From: a virus
Reading direction: 5' to 3' (one strand)
DNA: 22,228 nucleotides
IMG/VR virus record: IMGVR_UViG_3300027861_000213
Coordinates: 1-22,228 of that record
The translations under genes were made by a program, and so were the position numbers. Each line of letters starts with the position of its first letter. Position 1 is the stretch's first letter. The notes below the pieces were generated by a model. That model was not told the origin of the DNA and ran no database searches. It saw only the letters and a program-made list of their open reading frames with translations. Below are positions 9,241-16,135 of the stretch, in pieces.

Positions 9241-9256
9241 GATATAATAAAATTAA
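9238..9256 (-). repeat. 19-nt leader copy 2 (start region of scaffold-like gene)
   Basis: Exact copy of the leader at 6492-6510, again ending in the ATG of a head gene. Beyond it both copies stay A-rich on the plus strand but diverge. Confidence 0.6.
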
Positions 9257-9266
9257 TTAATAAAAA

Positions 9267-11681
9267 TTACCTTGGGCCAAATTGTTCTAGGCCAAACCCA
9301 TCTAAATTATCATTTCCTGATGATTCAAAATCTTTGGGTAATAAATCGTTTTGACGTTGATCTATAAGCTCTGATTGTTGAGTTCCTTGAATTCTAACTC
9401 TTTTATCTTTACGGTCTTCTATTTCTTGTTCTTTTTGTGTAGTTGCTCTAGCTTGTATTTGAGCTAATTGCATTTGATAATTAAACTCTTCAGCCATTAA
9501 TTGTTTTTTAATTAAAGCTTCCTGTTCCATTCTTTGAATTTCATAATCGGATTTAGCTTTTTCTAATTGCATTTTTGTTTGGGCTAATGCTTGCTGTTTT
9601 TGAACTTCCGCTAATGCCGCTGCTTCCGAAGCTTTAGCATTTGCCTCGCCCTGCGCCGCTATATTAGCTTGTTGTATTTCTTGATCTCGTTTTTGCTTTT
9701 GAGTTCTTTTTACTTTTAAAAATTGATTAGCTAATTTTAAATTATTAATTTGTCTTATATCAATTGCATCTTCCAAATCAATACCGCCTTGCTGCAATGA
9801 AACCTGTATATTTTGTTCTAATTGTTGCTTTTCTTCTTCATCAGGCTCTAGTTCTAAAAATATACCAAAGTCATGCATTGCTACTTTTTCCATTTCTTCT
9901 AAAGTTGCAACATTAAAATTATTTATACTATTTAATAAAGATTCTTTTGTTAAAGGAAATTGTAATGCGTCATTTACTCTTAAGCTTATATTTTCTGCGG
10001 TTTTTATAGTAATATACATTAAAGACTTTAATATGTGCCTTGTGGCTGTATTTGAATTAGCTGCAGCCATTTTTTGTAATCCAACTAGAGCGTTTTTATC
10101 AGGAGTGCTAGCATCTCTAGCCTCATTTAACCCAGTCGTATCTCTTATCATTTGTAAATAATACTGATAAGTTTGTATTAAAGATTGTATTTTAGCAAGG
10201 CCACTAGAGGATTGTAATTCTTGTATAGGAACTTTACCCCTATTTAATTCACCATCTTGAGTTAAAGACCTTCCAACAATGCTACCTGTTTGGAAATACA
10301 TGTTTAACGCTTCTGCTGGATTATAATTTGTTCCATTGCCAAGGTCAACTTCCGCAAGCCCGTCCATATCTAAATATACCCCATCTGGAACCACACGAGA
10401 TAACACTTGCTGTAGCTTTAAATGAGTTAACTGAATCATATCCGCAAAGCTAGTTACTCTATTAACCAAAGAATCTACTCTACCCTTATACATTCTAGGA
10501 GCTGAAATAGAATAGCTCATATTAACTTTTGTAGTATCTGAATAAGGCCTAGTCATATTTTCAGCAAACTTCCATTCTAAAATTTTACCCATTCCAAGAA
10601 CTTTAGCTCCTGAATACAAAACCTCTATACTTCTAGATACTCTTTCAAAGTTGTCGTTTTTAGGTGGGTCAAATAAATCATCTTTTTCAATTGTTTTTTC
10701 TAAACCTTGATCAGTTTTTTTAATTTTAAAAACTTGATTGGTATATGTTTTATATTCAAAATATAATATAGAAACAAGATTATTATCATCTTGTCCTCCA
10801 TAATTTCTTACATAATTACTATATTGGGAAGGTCCTTTGTATTTTTGTATTTCTTCTAATTCACTATCTGTTAAAGTTGGAAATTGTCTTTTAACTTCTG
10901 ATAAGCTTAAGTTTTTAACTTCTCCAACATAATATAAATCTTCAAAGTTAGGGTCTTCTGTATAAGAATAAACCATAGCTGCAGGATCTACGTAATCAAC
11001 TGTAACACCTTCTGATAAGTTAAAACTTGTTTTTGAAGCTCCAATTCCTAACACTGTTAAATCATATGCAATTCTTCTTTGATCTTCACTATACTTATTA
11101 GCATTAAAAACATTTTCTATTAATTCTTCTTCAGCAATTTCAACAGATTGTTTGTAATTTAATTGCATTACTAAATCTAATTCCTCTTTGCTCTTTGGTA
11201 AATTTTCAGGATTAGAAGTATTATAAAGGTCTGCGCCTGTGCTTTGCTTAATATTTTCAACAAAAGATTGCGAATACATATCTTCCATTATTCCCGCCGC
11301 ATAATCAGTTCTTTCTTTTAAAGCAAAAGGATCAGTTGCAAAAGATTTTATTTTGTATCCTTTATCTGTCATTCCGTTTACTACAATATCTACAAACTTT
11401 GGAATAACGGGTACAATTTTCCAATCTAAATTTAAATAAGACAAATCACCATTAATAGATAATTCATCTTTATATTTTGAAACGGGTTGTTCCCCTCTAG
11501 CATATAATCTTAAACTATGATAGTTTTGAAAATTCTGTAAATATCTATCACCGCCTATATCTTGTCTGAACCATTCGTTTTCAATGGCTTGAGCCACTTG
11601 TAACCCATAGTCATAACTATTCTTTACTGAATCTGGTACTACCTGATCTGGGAATGAACTGTTATAATTTGTGTAAACCAT
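9267..11681 (-). CDS. Portal protein
   Basis: 804 residues, long for a portal but normal for large podovirus-like and crAss-like phages. The N-terminal and core part includes LDWKIVPVIPKFVDIVVNGM (about residue 85-105), VDYVDPAAMVYSYTEDPNFE, and a helical stem/crown region with YKGRVDSLVNRVTSFADMIQ, LKLQQVLSRVVPDGVYLDMD and MIRDTTGLNEARDASTPDKN. The last motif, with Gly-Leu-Asn and Asp-Ala, is typical of portals. From about residue 660 there is a long Gln/Ala/Lys/Glu coiled coil (AAALAEVQKQQALAQTKMQL), which would form the C-terminal barrel. The gene abuts terL with no spacer, as portal genes usually do, and precedes the scaffold-like gene. Twelve portal subunits would form the packaging channel where terminase docks. 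Confidence 0.85.
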   Translation of the reverse strand: MVYTNYNSSFPDQVVPDSVKNSYDYGLQVAQAIENEWFRQDIGGDRYLQNFQNYHSLRLYARGEQPVSKYKDELSINGDLSYLNLDWKIVPVIPKFVDIVVNGMTDKGYKIKSFATDPFALKERTDYAAGIMEDMYSQSFVENIKQSTGADLYNTSNPENLPKSKEELDLVMQLNYKQSVEIAEEELIENVFNANKYSEDQRRIAYDLTVLGIGASKTSFNLSEGVTVDYVDPAAMVYSYTEDPNFEDLYYVGEVKNLSLSEVKRQFPTLTDSELEEIQKYKGPSQYSNYVRNYGGQDDNNLVSILYFEYKTYTNQVFKIKKTDQGLEKTIEKDDLFDPPKNDNFERVSRSIEVLYSGAKVLGMGKILEWKFAENMTRPYSDTTKVNMSYSISAPRMYKGRVDSLVNRVTSFADMIQLTHLKLQQVLSRVVPDGVYLDMDGLAEVDLGNGTNYNPAEALNMYFQTGSIVGRSLTQDGELNRGKVPIQELQSSSGLAKIQSLIQTYQYYLQMIRDTTGLNEARDASTPDKNALVGLQKMAAANSNTATRHILKSLMYITIKTAENISLRVNDALQFPLTKESLLNSINNFNVATLEEMEKVAMHDFGIFLELEPDEEEKQQLEQNIQVSLQQGGIDLEDAIDIRQINNLKLANQFLKVKRTQKQKRDQEIQQANIAAQGEANAKASEAAALAEVQKQQALAQTKMQLEKAKSDYEIQRMEQEALIKKQLMAEEFNYQMQLAQIQARATTQKEQEIEDRKDKRVRIQGTQQSELIDQRQNDLLPKDFESSGNDNLDGFGLEQFGPR

Positions 11682-13907
11682 TTATTTTTGAATTATTTTT
11701 GATGTAAAGCCATCATTGTTATATTTTTTTATTCCTAAACTCATAGGTTTTAAAACCCTTTTAGCTACGGGAGCATACTTATTTTTATTACATGCCATTA
11801 TAGCTAAACCTGAGCTAATTGATGCATCAAATTTTGTTCTGTTATTTAAATTAAATTTAGACCAATCATTGAGTGTTCTTATAAAATACATATCTCCATA
11901 TGTATCATTATTAAATCCAATATAAGAATCTATGTAGCTTTCTATTGCGGCTGCGTGTGCTTGCTTCATATCTTCACTGGAGTTTGGTACACCACCAATT
12001 TCTCTTTCAGTAACAGATAATTTATTATAGGTTTTGTCTGGTCTGTTTATTGAATAGCCTCTATAACCTCTTCTTTTTAAATAATATAATAGCCTAGGTT
12101 TGTTATTCTCTGCTAAGATAGGCATTCCATAGAACACTAAAGCCATTAATACATCCTCAAAAAAGGTTTCTGCATTATCAGGTCTTGCAACGTATTCTAA
12201 AAAAAACATATTAGGCGGTACATCTTCCATAGAAAACTTAGTTAATCCGTGTAAAGATCCTTTAGAACCTCTACCATCGACTGTACCAGATATATCGTAA
12301 CTATCACATCCAAATGCGCCACAGTGTTCATTGCCTGGATATTTAGCTCCATTCTTTAAAATCATTCTGTTTTGCATATTGCTATCCGGAACCCAGGAAA
12401 CAAAAAATCTACCTTTATTATTTGGTACAAACATTACTTTTGTATCTCTAACACCACCTAACCATTGAAAGTTTCCTTGCGTTATTAAGCTAGAGTGTTT
12501 AATGTCTTCATTATAATCTATTTGTTCGTAAATTTTAGTTAGATTAAATAAAGATTGTTTTGTTTCATCCCTAAATGCATGCTGTATAGTTCTTGGGAAC
12601 TGTCTATAAAATTCATTTAAAGCGTCTTGATCTGTTTTTAAACCTTCAACTTCGTTTTGCCAATAATCTATTACACCTATATCTACTTCACTTTTATCTA
12701 TACCAATTATTGGTTTTTCTGGCGTATCGAATATAGGTACTCCAAATTTATCAATGAATCCTTCGTAGTTCCATTCCATAGGTATGAACAAAGAATATAA
12801 TCCTGAACTAGTCTGTCCGTTGCGGTTTCTTTTAGTAACGTTTGAATTTTCATATAATCTTTTAAAGTTTTCTCCTCCTTTATCTAATGCATTTGATGTT
12901 GATCCCATCATACACTTACCTACTATTCTGCTACCTAGCCTTAGCGTAGTCTTAGTTACTCTCCAGTTGTTTAATATATTATCTGGTCTTTCCCATTTAC
13001 CAGATTCATCATGTACTAGCAACTTTAGTTTTTCTCCGTCATAACTGTTATCTCCTGTGTTCTTCCAGTCAATAGTAGTGTCTAATCCTTCAATATCTTT
13101 TAGCTGCTCGTTTAATTCTATTTTTCGTCTAGTTAGTTTCGACGCCGGGACCCTGTACGCAAGCTCTGTCTTCGGCCTGTCCATCCCGTCCTGTACCGGC
13201 TTGAAGAAGAACGGATAGTTCGTGGATATGGGTACAACCTTGTCGGTAAACATCTTTTTTGCATCAGCACCCGTCTTCGATAAAATTCCAAATCTAGCAT
13301 CGCTTGATATTGTTGCCTGGCTAACAGTCTCTGATGATGCCATGAAGCTAAACCCAGACCGTCTATTCTTGAGGTAGCATATACCGTAACATCTACTGTC
13401 GGCCTTACAGGCCTCCCAAAAAATGTAGAATAGCCTGTTAGATTCCCTGAACTCTGCGGCCCCAACATCAATCTTGGTCCACTGCAAGTACATGTAGTGA
13501 GAACCAGTAATGTAAGTAGGGGTACCATTATTATAGAACGAAAACCCTTCTTCTCTAGCTTTAAATTCATTCTCTATATAGTTATACCATTGTTCTTTAA
13601 AATTGTCTGGATAAGCATCCCAATCAAAAACACTTTTAATTTTACTAAGTGCTTTGGGGTATTCAAATTTTTCCCAATATTGTTCGGCTTTTACATTGCT
13701 TCTTTTATAAGCTTTGTTTATTATTGGTAACCCAATCCTAAAGCCTTGTATATCATATATTGCACCTACTGTACCGTTTTTACTTATAACTACTAAATCA
13801 TATTCTTTGTTATAACCGTACTTAAAGCTTTTTAATCTATTTAACCTTTTTAAAGTATTAGGTCTTATGTGATCATCTACAATTGAATATAGCGTTTGTT
13901 GATACAT
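11682..13907 (-). CDS. terL: Terminase large subunit (packaging ATPase and nuclease)
   Basis: 741 residues. The ATPase domain has a deviant Walker A, K180-N-R-R-S-G-F-S187, with the lysine at the front as in lambda gpA (KSARVGYS) instead of GKS/T. Walker B is LKLLVHDE, with D300-E301. A coupling-motif candidate is MGSTSN at about 334-339. The C-terminal RNase H-like nuclease is suggested by acidic residues in AFGCDSYD (D535), FFEDVLMALVFYG (E584/D585) and KFDASISSG (D694), with YLKRRGYRGYSI between. The enzyme packages genomic DNA into the prohead through the portal and cuts it. The start overlaps the stop of the preceding small gene (TAATG), which implies translational coupling. Codons for residues about 136-257 are strikingly G+C-richer than the rest of the gene, although the protein reads through without interruption. 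Confidence 0.9.
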   Translation of the reverse strand: MYQQTLYSIVDDHIRPNTLKRLNRLKSFKYGYNKEYDLVVISKNGTVGAIYDIQGFRIGLPIINKAYKRSNVKAEQYWEKFEYPKALSKIKSVFDWDAYPDNFKEQWYNYIENEFKAREEGFSFYNNGTPTYITGSHYMYLQWTKIDVGAAEFRESNRLFYIFWEACKADSRCYGICYLKNRRSGFSFMASSETVSQATISSDARFGILSKTGADAKKMFTDKVVPISTNYPFFFKPVQDGMDRPKTELAYRVPASKLTRRKIELNEQLKDIEGLDTTIDWKNTGDNSYDGEKLKLLVHDESGKWERPDNILNNWRVTKTTLRLGSRIVGKCMMGSTSNALDKGGENFKRLYENSNVTKRNRNGQTSSGLYSLFIPMEWNYEGFIDKFGVPIFDTPEKPIIGIDKSEVDIGVIDYWQNEVEGLKTDQDALNEFYRQFPRTIQHAFRDETKQSLFNLTKIYEQIDYNEDIKHSSLITQGNFQWLGGVRDTKVMFVPNNKGRFFVSWVPDSNMQNRMILKNGAKYPGNEHCGAFGCDSYDISGTVDGRGSKGSLHGLTKFSMEDVPPNMFFLEYVARPDNAETFFEDVLMALVFYGMPILAENNKPRLLYYLKRRGYRGYSINRPDKTYNKLSVTEREIGGVPNSSEDMKQAHAAAIESYIDSYIGFNNDTYGDMYFIRTLNDWSKFNLNNRTKFDASISSGLAIMACNKNKYAPVAKRVLKPMSLGIKKYNNDGFTSKIIQK
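13138..13500 (-). other. G+C-rich tract inside terL with foreign codon use
   Basis: Hand count: 173 of 360 bases (48%) are G or C in 13141-13500, reaching 40 of 60 in 13141-13200, against 18 of 60 in 13081-13140 and 16 of 60 in 13561-13620. Within it lysine is AAG in 8 of 10 codons, with frequent TTC, GAG, CCG and AGG, whereas the flanks prefer AAA, TTT, GAA and CCA/CCT. The right-hand (low-coordinate) edge is sharp near 13140; the other edge is gradual. It spans the Walker A motif. Confidence 0.8.
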
Positions 13908-14173
13908 TATTTAGATCTGCTTTCAGCAAAACCACCAAACTTTTTAGCTTGCTTTGTATTATCTTCTAACATTTTTTCTTCTTGCTCTATTCGGCTTAGT
14001 ATTTCAAATGCATCAAATATTGCTAATTTTTTAGTTGCAGCAGCATTTTTAAGTCTGTCCGCAGATATGTCATCACCTGAATCTACAATTGCTTCTTTAG
14101 CCACTTTAATTAACTCCTCAACTGCTAACTGCCCAGCCTGGATTATATTCAACTTCGTTTCCTTTGTGTTCAT
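13907..14173 (-). CDS. Small helical protein before terL (small-terminase candidate)
   Basis: 88 residues from the ATG at 14173 (MNTKETKLNIIQAGQLAVEE). An in-frame ATG at 14191 would add MILLLN, but that lengthens the overlap with the preceding gene from 56 to 74 nt and gives an unnatural N-terminus, so I prefer the shorter form. The product is almost wholly helical and charged: IKVAKEAIVDSGDDISADRL, then KLAIFDAFEILSRIEQEEKM, ending KKFGGFAESRSK. Its stop is fused to the terL start as TAATG, so the two are probably co-translated. Size, helicity and position immediately before terL make it a candidate DNA-recognition (small terminase) subunit. I see no clear helix-turn-helix signature, so this is an inference only. 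Confidence 0.55.
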   Translation of the reverse strand: MNTKETKLNIIQAGQLAVEELIKVAKEAIVDSGDDISADRLKNAAATKKLAIFDAFEILSRIEQEEKMLEDNTKQAKKFGGFAESRSK

Positions 14174-14723
14174 ATTTAATAACAATATCATTTGATTTCA
14201 TACAGTATAAACGCTCATTGTCTATTATAAATTCCCATTCACCATTAGGCGTGTAGCCTACCAGGTCACCAGAGCTAATATCGAGCTCGTTTAAAGAGCT
14301 ATTGTCGTATTTTAATATACCAATAAGGGCTTGTTCTTTTTCTTGCTTTAAATAGTCATTATTTAAAATAGGCTTAACAAAGCATCTGTCTCCAAAAGAC
14401 TTCCACTTTCCTTCTGTTCTATATAAATAAATTTGATCTATCTGACAAAAATATAAATTATCTTTAAAATATTTACTACCGTTTTTTTCTTTACCTCTTA
14501 TATCATAATATCTTCTAAAAATATTATGATGTATTATTATTTCATCACCTACTTTAATAGGTGTTTTGTATGCTAAGGGTATTGAAATTACTTTAGCTTT
14601 TTTATTTATAAACTTAAAAGATTCTATATTACAATTTAATATTAAATTTTTATCGTTTACTTTTAAATTATTATCATATCTTTCTCCTATTGGTTCAACA
14701 ATAAAATCGTATATGCTATTCAT
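14118..14723 (-). CDS. Two-domain GroES-fold protein (tandem co-chaperonin-like)
   Basis: 201 residues. Both halves align by eye with GroES. Domain 1 (about 5-101) has DFIVEPI matching GroES DRVIVKR, then KKAKVISIP, IKVGDEIIIHH (GroES VKVGDIVIFND) and YFCQIDQIYLY. Domain 2 (about 111-185) has GDRCFVKPI, ALIGILKYD, ISSGDLVGYTPNG, then IIDNERLYCMKSNDIVIKYE, close to the GroES end [20 protein letters not shown]. Neither half has an obvious GroES mobile loop with its Gly-Gly-Ile-Val-Leu tip; the nearest pieces are KNLILN and QALIGIL. The layout recalls the tandem Cpn20 of chloroplasts. It overlaps the preceding 76-residue gene by 8 nt and the following gene by 56 nt, in a packaging operon far from groEL. 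It may be a second co-chaperonin or a structural protein that uses this fold. Confidence 0.65.
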   Translation of the reverse strand: MNSIYDFIVEPIGERYDNNLKVNDKNLILNCNIESFKFINKKAKVISIPLAYKTPIKVGDEIIIHHNIFRRYYDIRGKEKNGSKYFKDNLYFCQIDQIYLYRTEGKWKSFGDRCFVKPILNNDYLKQEKEQALIGILKYDNSSLNELDISSGDLVGYTPNGEWEFIIDNERLYCMKSNDIVIKYEHKGNEVEYNPGWAVSS

Positions 14724-14946
14724 ATTCTAAATTATATTCAACGGACACCGGCATGTTATAGTTAAACTTTTTCCATGGCAACACCTCATCATTTTTTTTA
14801 ATAAATATATTATAAGAATGGTCAGTTTCGTCCAACACGATATAAGCTATTTTATGTCCCCCATAGACCTCTTGCCCAACAGAGTAGTGCATAGCATCGC
14901 TTTTATATTCAGACCCAATACTGATCTTCCTTATAATACTAGACAT
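14716..14946 (-). CDS. Conserved small phage hypothetical, 76 residues
   Basis: It begins MSSIIRKISIGSEYKSDAMH and continues YSVGQEVYGGHKIAYIVLDE, a pattern I associate with short proteins of uncultured marine phages without known function. The rest (YNIFIKKNDEVLPWKKFNYN) alternates hydrophobic and charged residues like a small beta-barrel or sheet protein. It starts 1 nt after the stop of the coiled-coil gene upstream and overlaps the tandem GroES-like gene by 8 nt, so the three are probably one translational unit. No catalytic motif or membrane segment is visible. Confidence 0.65.
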   Translation of the reverse strand: MSSIIRKISIGSEYKSDAMHYSVGQEVYGGHKIAYIVLDETDHSYNIFIKKNDEVLPWKKFNYNMPVSVEYNLEYE

Positions 14947-14947
14947 C

Positions 14948-15220
14948 TTATTGTTTTACTTCTTCAGAAGATTCGATTTCAGTATACTCACCTGTTTCCA
15001 AGTCAATGCTAATTGCACCGTATTCTTTTTCTAACTCCTTTTTATATTCTTCCATTTGTTGGCTTATGCCAGCATATTCGTGTAACAGTACATGCTTTTG
15101 GTTTTCAACAAATCCAACGTCTCTTAAAAGATTAGCCATTGATGTTTGCTGTTCTTTAACTTTAGCAAGTTGTTCTTCTGTTACTTTGTTTTTTACTTCT
15201 TTTGTTTTTACTTCTTTCAT
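14948..15220 (-). CDS. Small coiled-coil hypothetical protein, 90 residues
   Basis: Lys/Glu-rich from the start (MKEVKTKEVKNKVTEEQLAK), with a predicted coiled coil through QQTSMANLLRDVGFVENQKH and VLLHEYAGISQQMEEYKKEL, and an acidic C-terminus (SIDLETGEYTEIESSEEVKQ). The pattern GAISIDLETGEY recurs in small marine phage proteins that I know only as hypothetical. The start follows a leader, CAATTAAATTTAATCAAAATG, which resembles the one in front of groEL. It opens the sub-cluster that leads through the tandem GroES-like gene to terL. No function is assigned. Confidence 0.6.
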   Translation of the reverse strand: MKEVKTKEVKNKVTEEQLAKVKEQQTSMANLLRDVGFVENQKHVLLHEYAGISQQMEEYKKELEKEYGAISIDLETGEYTEIESSEEVKQ

Positions 15221-15246
15221 TTTGATTAAATTTAATTGATTATAAA

Positions 15247-15627
15247 TTATTTTGTTTTGTCTTTTATTTTTTCAAAAGTACGTAAACCTCCAAGGCCTAA
15301 CATACCTAATAGTACAGTCATTAAATGCTCCATTTGTAATGCTGGAGGAGCGTCAGTTGTTTTTGTAATCCAAATAAATAAATCTCTTATAACAAAATTG
15401 TAAGCTAATGCAACTCCGCAAACCCATCCTATAAATGGACGCCAACCTGCAACAAATACTGTTCTATGGCCAGCTTCGATTTCATTTATTTTAGTTTGTA
15501 ATTCAATAATTTCATTAGGGTCTAATTCTTTACCCTTAATAGCTTCTCGAATTTCCCATGCTAAATTACCCGCAACAGATTTTCTACTGTCCCCACCTTT
15601 TAAAAGGCCTAATAATAATTTCCACAT
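15247..15627 (-). CDS. Holin, three-transmembrane type
   Basis: 126 residues. A short amphipathic N-terminus (MWKLLLGLLKGG) is followed by a soluble helical stretch (ELDPNEIIELQTKINEIEAG) and the motif VAGWRPFIGWVCGVALAYNF (residues 59-78), characteristic of the holin family named for gene-transfer-agent release (Pfam GTA_holin_3TM). Further hydrophobic segments are FVIRDLFIWIT (78-88) and MTVLLGMLGLGGL (103-115), with a basic C-terminal tail. Holins collect in the inner membrane and time lysis. The start lies 2 nt after the stop of the metallopeptidase gene, so a small lysis cassette is likely. Confidence 0.8.
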   Translation of the reverse strand: MWKLLLGLLKGGDSRKSVAGNLAWEIREAIKGKELDPNEIIELQTKINEIEAGHRTVFVAGWRPFIGWVCGVALAYNFVIRDLFIWITKTTDAPPALQMEHLMTVLLGMLGLGGLRTFEKIKDKTK

Positions 15628-15629
15628 AA

Positions 15630-15938
15630 TTAAGCTTTATCGTAAGCTTCTTTTTCCCAAGGAAGATTTTTTGCCCCTTCTTGCATTTTGCTTCTTGAAT
15701 ACGTTTTACCTTTCCAGTAAACGTTTTTATCGTCGTAATCTAAATCACCTCTTTTAAATTGATCTATATGAACCATTTCGTGATCTATAACTTTTTCTTT
15801 ATCTTTTGGGTTTACATTAATATCAACTAATATAGAACCGTTATTATTAGCTTTACCTAAAACCATGCCTCCTAAGTCTACACTATATATAGGTGTGTTA
15901 TCGCAACTGTAAGGTGGTGTGTTTAGTTTAAACGCCAT
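15630..15938 (-). CDS. Small HExxH metallopeptidase-like protein
   Basis: 102 residues. The zinc-binding signature is HEMVH (H53, E54, H57) in VIDHEMVHIDQFKRGD, with a possible third ligand E97 in NLPWEKEAYDKA. The N-terminal half is beta-rich (MVLGKANNNGSILVDINVNP). This is a minimal zincin-like domain, similar to the short phage proteins annotated as metallopeptidase or DUF4157-like. It has no signal peptide. It lies 2 nt upstream of the holin gene and overlaps the 51-residue gene by 11 nt. Because no other muralytic enzyme is visible, it could be the lysis enzyme or its helper, but it may instead process virion proteins. The motif is seen directly; the role is inferred. Confidence 0.65.
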   Translation of the reverse strand: MAFKLNTPPYSCDNTPIYSVDLGGMVLGKANNNGSILVDINVNPKDKEKVIDHEMVHIDQFKRGDLDYDDKNVYWKGKTYSRSKMQEGAKNLPWEKEAYDKA

Positions 15939-16083
15939 AAGGGAATTTTTTATTTAAAGCTTCTTTTCTTTTTTGACAACCACAAGGTTTTTTTAAACTT
16001 TTAGAAATTGAATCTACAACAGTTTTTACACCTGTTACAGTGGTTATTTTTTCAATAGTATCTCCTAGTCCTGTTGATTTCAT
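15928..16083 (-). CDS. Small CGC-motif phage protein, 51 residues
   Basis: A short frame from the ATG at 16083 to a TAA at 15928. It reads MKSTGLGDTIEKITTVTGVK, then TVVDSISKSLKKPCGCQKRK and EALNKKFPYGV. The pattern GLGDTIEKxTxxTGxK followed by CGCxKRKExLN and a Phe-Pro-Tyr end is one I recognise from many short phage proteins of unknown function, often near the lysis or packaging genes. The Cys-x-Cys pair could bind metal or iron-sulfur. It overlaps the metallopeptidase gene by 11 nt. The upstream spacer carries the terminator at 16101-16120 and an AT-rich leader, so it is probably first in the lysis cassette. Confidence 0.75.
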   Translation of the reverse strand: MKSTGLGDTIEKITTVTGVKTVVDSISKSLKKPCGCQKRKEALNKKFPYGV

Positions 16084-16100
16084 ATGATTAAAATTATATA

Positions 16101-16120
16101 CCCCCTGCCGAAACAGGAGG
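16101..16120 (-). terminator. Terminator hairpin after the 126-residue gene
   Basis: Minus-strand CCTCCTG, loop TTTCGG, CAGGGGG gives a 7-bp stem (one G-T pair), followed by TATATAATTTTAATC. It starts 16 nt after the stop at 16136. The T-tract is imperfect, so it may be partly leaky. Confidence 0.7.
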
Positions 16121-16135
16121 CATATGAATTAGTAA

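Noticed and set aside
13133-13570. 145-codon minus-strand frame overlapping terL
   Set aside because: It is in another frame of terL, exists because the local G+C-rich tract removes stops, and its product is Arg/Ser/Thr-rich without any fold. TerL in the main frame has conserved motifs across the same bases.
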